This document shows, piece by piece, positions 1-5,303 of a stretch of DNA of 5,303 nt (position 1 is the first letter of the stretch; every line of letters starts with the position of its first letter). The translations under genes were made by a program, and so were the position numbers. The notes beneath the pieces are model-generated. The model saw only the letters and a program-made list of their open reading frames with translations. It was not told where the DNA came from and did not search any database. The DNA lies in contig CAIVND010000163.1 in NCBI GenBank assembly GCA_903907185.1, positions 1-5,303 of the forward strand, given 5' to 3'. This DNA is from an uncultured Acidimicrobiaceae bacterium. Lineage in GTDB: Bacteria; Actinomycetota; Acidimicrobiia; Acidimicrobiales; Bog-793.

Positions 1-935
1 ACGTTGAAATGCTGGTGGAACCAGCGATTTGGAGGCGTGAGCAGGCTTGCCTCGTGCCAAGGGATGACCAGCTTTTCCTCTTCGTTCTCCCAAAAAACTG
101 AAAAGCCCTCCCCCGCGGGAATGACAATCGATCGACCCGGCCCGTGGCGATGACCCTTCTTATAGGTCAGCGCAGGGAAAACCGACATATGGCTTGTCAT
201 CTCGGAGCCGGGAAATCCGAGAAAGACCACGCGCCCGCCTGCTCCACGACGTTCAGCAGACTTCAAGTTGTCCCATGCCCCCATGTCTTGGAAGAAGTCT
301 CCGTACCAGAAGGTGCCGTCGGCGACTCTCGGTACATTTTCACCCTTCGCAATACGTGCTGGAAGGAAATCGGCCGTGGTTGCGCCCTTCACATATTCGT
401 CAAAATCTACCAACATCTCAGGATTTGGAACTGCTGACATTGCTATCGGCAGATAGTTGAAGTGAAGCAATCGAACCGGCTGATCCGTTTGTTTGTTGAA
501 GTGTCGATACCGCTTCCCACTGTGCAAAAGAAAGAGACTCTTTGCCTGCCAATCGAAGCTCTGCTGCTCGCCACCATCATCACCAATAGTGGTTGAGCCG
601 CTCCCGGAGAGGACATAGACCATCTCGTCGACACCAAGTCGAGAGCCAGGCAAAGCTTCGCCCGGTGGAATCTCCGTAACACGAGACTCGCTTACGCCCT
701 CTTGCCCGTAGAGCTGAATAAATGCCGTATTGCACCCTCGCTGCTCCCACCATCCAAGCTCGAGGGTTCGTAGGTCTTCGATGTAGTAGCCGCGGTAGAC
801 CGGGGCGCCAGTCTCTTGCACCCATTTGTCATAACGAAACCCGCCATTTGCGTAAAGGGCGACCTCTTCAGTATCGGCTACTTGAGGATCAGCCTGAGCC
901 TTCTGATCGATCCGAACTGCGGAGGTTAGGTCCAT
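1..935 (-). CDS. Two-domain cupin (bicupin) protein, 3' end cut by the window
   Basis: The reading frame opens at the ATG at 935-933 and runs without a stop through base 1, giving 311 visible codons; the C-terminus is outside the window. AAGGA at 946-950 lies 10 nt before the ATG. Two cupin barrels are visible. The first (about residues 85-150) keeps the fold signature PG...DEMVYVLSGSG, but Ser98, Leu100 and Tyr143 sit where metal-binding His is expected; only Glu104 of motif 1 remains. The second (about 260-311) has H272-x-H274 and, in PPNRWFHQHFN, H307 with N311. Arg278 replaces the usual motif-1 Glu, leaving a three-His site. Bicupins include gentisate-type ring-cleaving dioxygenases, oxalate decarboxylases and sugar isomerases; the substrate here cannot be read from sequence. 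Placement after a Rieske oxygenase and an SDR suggests action on an oxidised catabolic intermediate (inference). The bicupin call is firm, the reaction is not. Confidence 0.85.
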   Translation of the reverse strand, partial: MDLTSAVRIDQKAQADPQVADTEEVALYANGGFRYDKWVQETGAPVYRGYYIEDLRTLELGWWEQRGCNTAFIQLYGQEGVSESRVTEIPPGEALPGSRLGVDEMVYVLSGSGSTTIGDDGGEQQSFDWQAKSLFLLHSGKRYRHFNKQTDQPVRLLHFNYLPIAMSAVPNPEMLVDFDEYVKGATTADFLPARIAKGENVPRVADGTFWYGDFFQDMGAWDNLKSAERRGAGGRVVFLGFPGSEMTSHMSVFPALTYKKGHRHGPGRSIVIPAGEGFSVFWENEEEKLVIPWHEASLLTPPNRWFHQHFN

Positions 936-945
936 TTACTTTTAA

Positions 946-952
946 TCCTTCT
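946..952 (-). promoter_or_regulatory. Probable ribosome binding site of the cupin gene
   Basis: AGAAGGA on the minus strand, 10 nt before the ATG at 935. It supports this start, and no other in-frame ATG nearby is better placed. Spacing is slightly long, so initiation may be moderate. Confidence 0.55.
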
Positions 953-963
953 GTAGAGATGTC

Positions 964-989
964 AAGTGGTCGTTCGAGAACGTGAACTT
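964..989. promoter_or_regulatory. Interrupted palindrome, operator-like, between oxygenase and cupin genes
   Basis: Bases 964-989 have two-fold symmetry about 976/977: AAGT, three unmatched bases, CGTTC, GA, GAACG, three unmatched bases, ACTT. Nine of 13 base pairs match, in two blocks per half-site separated by about one helical turn across the dyad. The central loop of two bases is too small for a good RNA hairpin, so a DNA site for a dimeric regulator fits better. It lies in the 96-nt gap upstream of the cupin gene, the only long gap on the downstream side of the oxygenase. No copy was found by eye in the other two gaps, and no regulator gene is in the window. A chance palindrome is possible. 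Confidence 0.35.
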
Positions 990-1031
990 CAACCACGCGA
1001 TGAAGTCAAACGGGAGGTCTATTCACATCGT

Positions 1032-2327
1032 TTAGGAGATGTACGAAGCCTCTTTCTTTTTCTTTGCCTCTTCCTCCATCGCTGTTCGTGCCGGAGAGGG
1101 ACGGCTCATGAGGGCTTTCAGTTCCCCATAGATCGGGCTGAACTGGTGCCAGTGATTGTCCATATACCCTGTTCGTCTCGCTGGCCCAGATTCGTTAATC
1201 TGCAGCAAGAACGGCAAGTTCTCCGATGGATCTCGGACCGTCCCGTAGGGGTCATTACCGTTTGCAACTGCGTCGATCTCCTCGAAGATCATCTCCCGAA
1301 TCAGCTTGATTCCGATATCGCTAGCTCCAAGTTGCTCAGTACTGCGATCCATGATTGGACCCTGAAGCACCCAGGCCATGATGTCTTGGCCGGTCACCCA
1401 ATCGGTCTTCCATTTACCGTTTTCGTCATAGAGGGGGACGTCGTAAACGGGAATTGATTCTTGGGGTGGGACCGGCAGTCCATCGTCGGGTTGGCTGCAC
1501 GAGTATAAAAAGGTCAGTGTTGTGACATCGTCGACTGGCACCCTGATCTGAAGGGATCCCCTACCGCCCGCCCGCGTCATGGTGGGGAAGATTAAGGGGT
1601 TAGCACCTACCTGCCACTCGGCGTTCTCAGTGTCACCCTCAAGTCGTCGACGTTTCTTTATGCCAAATTTGAACTTGTCGAAGCCGATTTCGACCTGCTT
1701 CCGTCCGCCAAAGACACGATCACTCTTTGGAAGGGGCTCACGTCCCTGCCGACGGAGAACGTAGTCGTAGTAAAGACCATGGAGGTAATCCACGTGAGTC
1801 AGATCGACCGAGTTCTCAATACACTGCACCCAATTGCAGGGTATAACGGCTTTGCCGATATCGCGCCATGCGTCCTCATGTACCAGAACATCAAGGGCAG
1901 GGATAAGGGGAGCTGGTAGGGGGCCCATGTATGCCCAGATGAGACCTCCGAGCTCCTGCGCGACGTAGGCACGCTGACCAACCGCGTCTTTAAATCGACT
2001 GAATGTCGGCTCGGCGGGCTGCTCGATGCACTTTCCCTCGCAGTCATAAAGCCAACCGTGGTAGCAGCACCGGATCCCCTGCTCCTGGGGAATCCCCGAG
2101 ACCAGCGAGACTTTCCGGTGGCAACAGGCAGCTTCCAAGAGCCCGAGTTTGCCGCTGAGATCGCGAAAGAGAACGAGGTCCTCGCCAAGGAGACGCACGC
2201 CAAGTACTGGCTCACTCTCGAGCTCAGAGGCTCCGGCCACAGGGTGCCAGTAGCGACGCAGGAGTTCACCTCCCGGTGTTCCTGGACCGACTTCGGTAAG
2301 TTTTTTGTTTTCTTCAGCTGTAAGCAT
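1032..2327 (-). CDS. Rieske non-heme iron oxygenase, alpha subunit (phthalate-dioxygenase type)
   Basis: 431 residues, ATG at 2327 and TAA at 1034-1032; this length is usual for the alpha-only (phthalate 4,5-dioxygenase-like) class of ring-hydroxylating oxygenases. The N-terminal Rieske [2Fe-2S] domain has C68-x-H70-x16-C87-x2-H90. The catalytic domain has the mononuclear iron motif ENSVDLTHVDYLH: D175 is the conserved bridging Asp, H178 and H183 are iron ligands, and D315 in GQDIMAW is the likely third ligand. The family takes electrons from a reductase and inserts oxygen into aromatic rings, O-methyl or N-methyl groups. All key residues are intact, so activity is likely; the substrate is unknown. 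The C-terminus is Glu/Lys-rich (EEEAKKKKE). It follows the SDR by 17 nt with a strong ribosome binding site, so the two are cotranscribed. No reductase or ferredoxin gene is in the window. Confidence 0.95.
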   Translation of the reverse strand: MLTAEENKKLTEVGPGTPGGELLRRYWHPVAGASELESEPVLGVRLLGEDLVLFRDLSGKLGLLEAACCHRKVSLVSGIPQEQGIRCCYHGWLYDCEGKCIEQPAEPTFSRFKDAVGQRAYVAQELGGLIWAYMGPLPAPLIPALDVLVHEDAWRDIGKAVIPCNWVQCIENSVDLTHVDYLHGLYYDYVLRRQGREPLPKSDRVFGGRKQVEIGFDKFKFGIKKRRRLEGDTENAEWQVGANPLIFPTMTRAGGRGSLQIRVPVDDVTTLTFLYSCSQPDDGLPVPPQESIPVYDVPLYDENGKWKTDWVTGQDIMAWVLQGPIMDRSTEQLGASDIGIKLIREMIFEEIDAVANGNDPYGTVRDPSENLPFLLQINESGPARRTGYMDNHWHQFSPIYGELKALMSRPSPARTAMEEEAKKKKEASYIS

Positions 2328-2336
2328 CTGATTTCA

Positions 2337-2343
2337 CTCCTCT
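2337..2343 (-). promoter_or_regulatory. Ribosome binding site of the Rieske oxygenase gene
   Basis: AGAGGAG on the minus strand, 9 nt before the ATG at 2327 and one base past the SDR stop codon (2347-2345). It is the best Shine-Dalgarno match in the window. It fixes the oxygenase start and implies that oxygenase translation follows SDR translation on one mRNA. Confidence 0.8.
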
Positions 2344-2344
2344 T

Positions 2345-3109
2345 TCAAAGATCCCGAAGACTCTTGATGGGCACCAAACTCGCACCCTGGTACAACTGAG
2401 CTGTTACCGCTTTGGAATCATCGCCTGCAAGATAGGCAACCAACTCATCGGCCCAGTCCGAGGGGACGTGTTTTGGGTCGCTCTTCCCTCTCCGATTTAC
2501 CATTCCTCCAGCGGAAATAACGTTCACTCTCACGCCGTGGGGTTCAAGCTGAAATGAGATTGCCGTACTAAACGACTCGACAAAGGACTTTGACGGGCCA
2601 TAGGGAACGTGGCCCACATCGCGTTGGGTATGCGACCCGGTAGAGAAGTTGACGATCGATCCGGTCTTTGCGGCAACCATGTCCACTGCCACCGTTGCTG
2701 AGCACAACATGGTGCCGATGGCATTGACTTCCATGACTCGTTTGAGCTTGTCTCGATCGACATTCCAAAACGGCACCAGCTCATCGGTTCGTGTCTCTGG
2801 ATCCCCATGGAGATAGGAATTTTTCAAGGTCGCCATATTGAACAGCGCAGCAGGGACACCTTGGAGATCTTTCACCGCCTGATAGGTTGCAGTGAGCTGA
2901 GAGACATTCCCAATGTCGAGACATCGAATGTCAACTTCGTATCCGAGACCGTGGAGCTCATCGCGAGCGCTCTCAAGTGGCCCCAGCTCCTCATCCCAGA
3001 TAGATACGCCATATCCGCAACGGCAGAGCGCTTCGGCGATACTCAGTCCTTCTTCATATGAACCACCGGTCACAATCGCGCTATTCATCGATCTGTCCAC
3101 TACTCCCAT
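2345..3109 (-). CDS. Short-chain dehydrogenase/reductase (SDR family)
   Basis: 254 residues from the ATG at 3109; stop TGA at 2347-2345. This is the normal length for a classical SDR. The catalytic tetrad is intact: N129 (VMEVNAIG), S156 (VNFSTGS), Y170 and K174 (YGPSK). Asp39 at the end of the second beta strand points to NAD(H) rather than NADP(H). The cofactor loop is odd: T14-G15-GSY-E19-E-G21 has Glu where TGxxxGxG has its middle Gly, and NMAT (91-94) replaces NNAG. The reaction is probably alcohol or dihydrodiol oxidation or the reverse carbonyl reduction, coupled to the Rieske enzyme encoded 17 nt downstream (inference; cis-dihydrodiol dehydrogenases include SDRs). A second possible start, ATG at 3088 (MNSAIVTGG), begins just before the first beta strand and would be typical of the family. 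Neither start has a clear ribosome binding site. Confidence 0.9.
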   Translation of the reverse strand: MGVVDRSMNSAIVTGGSYEEGLSIAEALCRCGYGVSIWDEELGPLESARDELHGLGYEVDIRCLDIGNVSQLTATYQAVKDLQGVPAALFNMATLKNSYLHGDPETRTDELVPFWNVDRDKLKRVMEVNAIGTMLCSATVAVDMVAAKTGSIVNFSTGSHTQRDVGHVPYGPSKSFVESFSTAISFQLEPHGVRVNVISAGGMVNRRGKSDPKHVPSDWADELVAYLAGDDSKAVTAQLYQGASLVPIKSLRDL

Positions 3110-3228
3110 CTCGTATTACCGACGCCTCAACGAGGAGGTCACCGGTGTGACCCCCTCGCATCGGACGTGAAATTTACAACTGGCCTAAGAACCCTTGAAC
3201 ATCTCCAGCAAAGGAGGATTGAGGAGAC
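3110..3228 (-). other. 119-nt spacer between solute-binding protein and SDR genes
   Basis: This gap carries the stem-loop described separately, and no open frame worth calling. On the transcribed strand it contains two pyrimidine runs that resemble the 3' end of 16S rRNA (CCTCCTTT at 3210-3217, and CCTCCT within the 3' arm of the stem-loop). I see no convincing -35/-10 pair, so the SDR is probably reached by transcription from upstream. Confidence 0.5.
3131..3158 (-). terminator. 12-bp stem-loop between genes; attenuator or mRNA-protecting hairpin rather than a full terminator
   Basis: Minus-strand RNA from 3158 to 3131 folds as a 12-bp stem: 5' arm CGAGGGGGUCAC (3158-3147), loop ACCG (3146-3143), 3' arm GUGACCUCCUCG (3142-3131). 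Eleven pairs are Watson-Crick and one is G·U. On the opposite strand that pair would be an A/C mismatch, which favours a role in minus-strand RNA. No U-tract follows (UUGAGG comes next), so it is not a standard intrinsic terminator. It sits 21 nt before the SDR ATG and 70 nt after the solute-binding protein stop. Hairpins after binding-protein genes are known to protect the upstream message and reduce read-through, which would give more binding protein than enzyme. As duplex DNA it could also be an operator. Confidence 0.55.
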
Positions 3229-4389
3229 TCAAACGTTGAACTTCGCCAGAGTTGGCTCTTCTTTCAGACCCTTTTGTACGTACTTCGGACCATCGGTAGC
3301 GGGAAGTAACCCTGGCACTGCACCACCGGCGGAGACTCCAAGTTCAGTTGACGAGAGACTGAATGAATATTTAAAAGCCTGAATCATTGCGGCTTGTAGA
3401 TAGACCGGAGTCTTTACCGGCTGAATGAAAAACGAAGCTCCACCCTTGAGGTAGGCGATGAGCGCGTTCAGCACAATTTTTCCCGCCTTGGTCTTCGGAG
3501 GATAGGTCTTTACCAGTGATTCGATCGTCGGCACATTCTTCAACGTCTGATACAGCGCCATTCCAGGAATGATCGGATTGTTCAAGACCAATGGTGTGGC
3601 CTGTCCCGACAAGATTGAGGCCTGGAGTGTCTTCTCTGCCGTACCGACAACAGGACCATCACCGCGAAGGAATCCAGTAACCAAGTTCGTGGAGCTGGTG
3701 TAACCCGTGATGATGTGAGCGGGAACGACGTGATAGGCAGCGATCAACATCACGACGGTGTTGATAAATGAACTTCCTGCGGTCTCCAAGATTGCCGTCG
3801 GATTCGTGACACTGAGAAGCTGCTGGATTGTGGTAATTCCCGAATTGGGATTGCTGACGATCAGCGAACAGATTGGTCGGGTCCCACCAACAAACTTGAT
3901 CTTTGAGAGCGGAAAGTTCACGCCCGGTTGATGAAGCGATTGGTTGGCAAGCGCCTGGTTCAGGTTCAGATATCCGACCGTCAATCCATCGGGCGCGGCG
4001 TCAGCGGCCGCATTGGTGCCTCCGATACCAGCACCGTTTGGGTTATCAGAGACGATAACGTTCGCCCCGAGATAGGTTTGTACCCCTGGTGCCGCGGCAC
4101 GAAAGAGTGCGTCCGCGACCGCTCCGACCGCTCCGTTTGCCTCAAGGTTGACTGTCTTACCCTTGTAGTACGCCAATCCCTTGCAGACCAACTTGTCTGT
4201 GACCGCGATGCCATTTGCCGAATGGCAGAGTACCTTTGCGGATTTCGTCGTTGCCCCTGCTGGTGCCGCAACCGCCGACAACGCTACTGGCAGCGTCAAT
4301 GCGCCAGCAAGCACCAACTTGCCTAGAGCTCCCTGGCGCGTCAGCAATCTCGCCAGATTCTTTTGTGTGTTCCTACCCATTCGATACAT
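3229..4389 (-). CDS. Secreted solute-binding protein, TctC/Bug-like (tripartite tricarboxylate transporter family)
   Basis: 386 residues from the ATG at 4389; stop TGA at 3231-3229. The frame stays open to a TTG at 4413, and ATGs also lie at 4392 and 4380. I prefer 4389 because AGGGGG (4394-4399) is 4 nt before it, against 1 and 13 nt for the others. Residues about 1-46 form a Sec signal peptide: basic n-region, Ala/Leu-rich core, cleavage probably after PAGA at 46. There is no lipobox Cys and no twin Arg. The mature part shows family features: YKGKTVNL near 75-82, LGANVIVSDNPNGAGIGGTNAAADAAPDGLTVGY near 107-140 (matching the VxNxPGAGG...A-PDG block), then the two-lobed remainder. C55 and C69 precede this core and could form a disulphide. 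The protein likely captures an organic acid outside the membrane. The match is clear but divergent, and no membrane subunit gene is present. Confidence 0.8.
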   Translation of the reverse strand: MYRMGRNTQKNLARLLTRQGALGKLVLAGALTLPVALSAVAAPAGATTKSAKVLCHSANGIAVTDKLVCKGLAYYKGKTVNLEANGAVGAVADALFRAAAPGVQTYLGANVIVSDNPNGAGIGGTNAAADAAPDGLTVGYLNLNQALANQSLHQPGVNFPLSKIKFVGGTRPICSLIVSNPNSGITTIQQLLSVTNPTAILETAGSSFINTVVMLIAAYHVVPAHIITGYTSSTNLVTGFLRGDGPVVGTAEKTLQASILSGQATPLVLNNPIIPGMALYQTLKNVPTIESLVKTYPPKTKAGKIVLNALIAYLKGGASFFIQPVKTPVYLQAAMIQAFKYSFSLSSTELGVSAGGAVPGLLPATDGPKYVQKGLKEEPTLAKFNV

Positions 4390-4393
4390 CATT

Positions 4394-4399
4394 CCCCCT
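4394..4399 (-). promoter_or_regulatory. Ribosome binding site of the solute-binding protein gene
   Basis: AGGGGG on the minus strand, followed by a tandem ATGATG (4392-4387). Its spacing rules out the far-upstream TTG at 4413 as the main start and favours the second ATG at 4389. Three ATGs within 15 bases leave the exact start uncertain by a few residues, all inside the signal peptide n-region. Confidence 0.6.
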
Positions 4400-4410
4400 G
4401 GTTTCAACAG

Positions 4411-4434
4411 CAATAATTAATAGATAATTCAACT
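4411..4434 (-). promoter_or_regulatory. AT-rich leader before the solute-binding protein gene; possible promoter
   Basis: Bases 4411-4434 are almost all A/T, unlike the surrounding sequence, and lie 20-45 nt before the start codon, where a -10 region would be expected. Minus-strand TTGTTT at 4455-4450 could act as a -35, but no hexamer at 16-18 nt from it matches TATAAT well. A separate promoter for the binding protein would make sense given the 115-nt gap after the M24 gene. Composition is the main support, so this is tentative. Confidence 0.25.
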
Positions 4435-4451
4435 TCTGACCACAGATCGAA

Positions 4452-4467
4452 ACAACCTCTTTGTTGT
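4452..4467 (-). other. Small stem-loop after the M24 gene
   Basis: On the minus strand ACAAC (4467-4463) and GTTGT (4456-4452) pair around the six-base loop AAGAGG. The stem is only five A/T-rich pairs, and just two further T residues follow it, so it would be a weak terminator at most. It lies 38 nt past the M24 stop and may be chance. Confidence 0.2.
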
Positions 4468-4504
4468 GCCCGACTCCCCCTTTCGACCGTCAAAATCAAT
4501 CTCC

Positions 4505-5303
4505 CTAGTTTGGAGTGACCCAAAGATCGTGTTCGCGATCGCCGAGACGCTCGGGTCCGTTGTTGCGGATCACGATGGAGTCTCCCCACACTAAGGGATA
4601 GCTCCCGTCAGCCAGAGAGACGCTTGGCTTGAAGATAAAGACCATCGACTCCTTCAGCTGGCGAGATAGTTGTGCTGGTGATCTCCCCGCTCCAGTAATG
4701 ATTGGTCCGTCGTCGCCCTGGCCTCGGCCGTGCATCGTCAAAGTCGCCCGAGCGTCAGCCAATACGCCAGCGCTTGGGCGTTCAGACTCACTGATCTTGT
4801 CGGTCAATTCTGCAAGTTCACCGACCGTCACACCGGGCAGTAGTCGCTCGCTCAATTGCGAGTACACCGCCTTTTGAAATTTCATTAACTCGATGTAGTT
4901 CGGATGCGCCGCTGCGACGGCAATTGGTTGGTCTCCCTGTGCCCGATAGCCCATCCATGAGCTTTCGATCTCATTCAAAATGATGTCACCGTGCTCAAGA
5001 ATTCGATGGCTGGGGCGAGTCAGCGTCCTGCGTGGATTTGCTCCAGAGACCCAGTTCGAATGCACGGGCAACTCCGAACCCATCCGGACCATCGCACAGA
5101 TCGATTCCGCCCAGACGGCATAGTCCTTCTGTCCGACACGGGCTGCCTCGAAGACCGCCCGATAGGCTGCATCTACCATTGAGTTTGAGATCCGAAGCGC
5201 CTCGATCTCCTCTTCACTCTTCACCTCGCGAACCTCCGCAAGGAGGCTTGTTGCGTCGACAAATTCCGCGTTCGGGAAGGCATCAAGCATCAATTGGTAT
5301 GGA
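4505..5303 (-). CDS. Peptidase M24/creatinase-like protein, C-terminal domain; 5' end outside the window; metal ligands mostly lost
   Basis: Open from the window edge (frame begins with the second base of the edge, P-Y-Q-L-M-L-D) to TAG at 4507-4505, about 265 residues. The TTG at 5293 and ATG at 5290 are internal: EVREVKSEEEIEALR is the usual linker helix into the M24 'pita-bread' domain, and an N-terminal domain of some 130 residues is expected upstream. Counting from 5293, the fold landmarks are SGAN (83-86), GDIILNEIE (102-110), GYRAQ (115-119), MHGRG (187-191), MVFIFKP (217-223) and VWGDSIVI (235-242). Against the five M24 metal ligands D, D, H, E, E it has E108, Q119, H188, K222 and G237, so a two-metal centre cannot form in the normal way. 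Creatinase is a metal-independent member of this fold, but its active-site His (GAHNP) is also not seen here. It is likely a related C-N hydrolase or a non-catalytic protein, not an aminopeptidase. Confidence 0.85.
   Translation of the reverse strand, partial: PYQLMLDAFPNAEFVDATSLLAEVREVKSEEEIEALRISNSMVDAAYRAVFEAARVGQKDYAVWAESICAMVRMGSELPVHSNWVSGANPRRTLTRPSHRILEHGDIILNEIESSWMGYRAQGDQPIAVAAAHPNYIELMKFQKAVYSQLSERLLPGVTVGELAELTDKISESERPSAGVLADARATLTMHGRGQGDDGPIITGAGRSPAQLSRQLKESMVFIFKPSVSLADGSYPLVWGDSIVIRNNGPERLGDREHDLWVTPN

Noticed and set aside
960..965. Minus-strand TTGACA, a perfect -35 hexamer before the cupin gene
   Set aside because: The matching -10 position (AAAGTA, 937-942) is poor and would place the start site inside the coding sequence, removing the ribosome binding site.
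966..1457. 163-codon plus-strand open frame opposite the Rieske gene
   Set aside because: It is antisense to an intact, clearly recognised oxygenase. Its translation is rich in Arg, Cys and His with no domain, as expected for a shadow frame.
1799..2269. 156-codon minus-strand frame overlapping the Rieske domain
   Set aside because: Different frame of the same strand as the oxygenase; Ser/Arg-rich translation with no motif, while the oxygenase frame carries all cluster ligands.
3210..3217. AAAGGAGG on the plus strand, a perfect Shine-Dalgarno
   Set aside because: The only frame it could serve (starting at a nearby TTG) runs antisense into the solute-binding protein gene and looks like a shadow.
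3928..4326. 132-codon plus-strand open frame opposite the solute-binding protein gene
   Set aside because: Fully antisense to the signal peptide and core of a recognised protein; composition (Arg/Cys/Trp-rich) is that of a shadow frame and no ribosome binding site supports it.
4390..4413. Upstream TTG start (4413) for the solute-binding protein
   Set aside because: It has no ribosome binding site, lies in the AT-rich leader, and the AGGGGG motif falls inside the frame it would add.
5288..5293. TTG/ATG at 5293 and 5290 as the true start of the M24 protein
   Set aside because: The frame stays open to the window edge and the first visible residues are mid-protein linker sequence; an N-terminal domain is expected upstream.

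Overview
The window holds one strand-uniform block of five genes, all transcribed from high to low coordinates. It reads like part of a catabolic operon for a small organic (probably aromatic or cyclic) acid. Base composition looks moderate, a little above half G+C by eye. The solute-binding protein has an actinobacterial-style Sec signal peptide (Ala-rich h-region, AxA cleavage site) and spacers are short. I suspect an actinobacterium of moderate G+C, possibly near the Acidimicrobiia, but this is a low-confidence inference from style alone.

Layout in order of transcription: (1) 5303-4505, the C-terminal domain of a peptidase M24/creatinase-like protein whose start lies outside the window; (2) 4389-3229, a secreted solute-binding protein resembling the TctC/Bug family of tripartite tricarboxylate transporters; (3) 3109-2345, a short-chain dehydrogenase/reductase (SDR); (4) 2327-1032, a Rieske non-heme iron oxygenase alpha subunit of the phthalate-dioxygenase type; (5) 935-1, a two-domain cupin protein whose last codons lie outside the window. 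The SDR and oxygenase are almost certainly cotranscribed, with a 17-nt gap filled by the oxygenase ribosome binding site. The other gaps (about 100-120 nt) carry possible control elements: a 12-bp stem-loop between genes 2 and 3, and a 26-bp interrupted palindrome before gene 5.

How the genes may work together (inference): the binding protein captures an organic acid for uptake. The Rieske oxygenase hydroxylates or demethylates it, the SDR oxidises the resulting alcohol or diol, and the cupin protein acts on the product, perhaps as an oxygenase or isomerase. The M24 protein has lost four of the five metal ligands of true M24 peptidases, so it is unlikely to be an ordinary aminopeptidase; a creatinase-like or other metal-independent role is more plausible. 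No reductase or ferredoxin for the Rieske protein, no transporter membrane subunit and no regulator gene is visible, so these must lie outside the window or be shared. There are no RNA genes, mobile elements or CRISPR arrays that I can see, and no gap between genes exceeds 300 bases.
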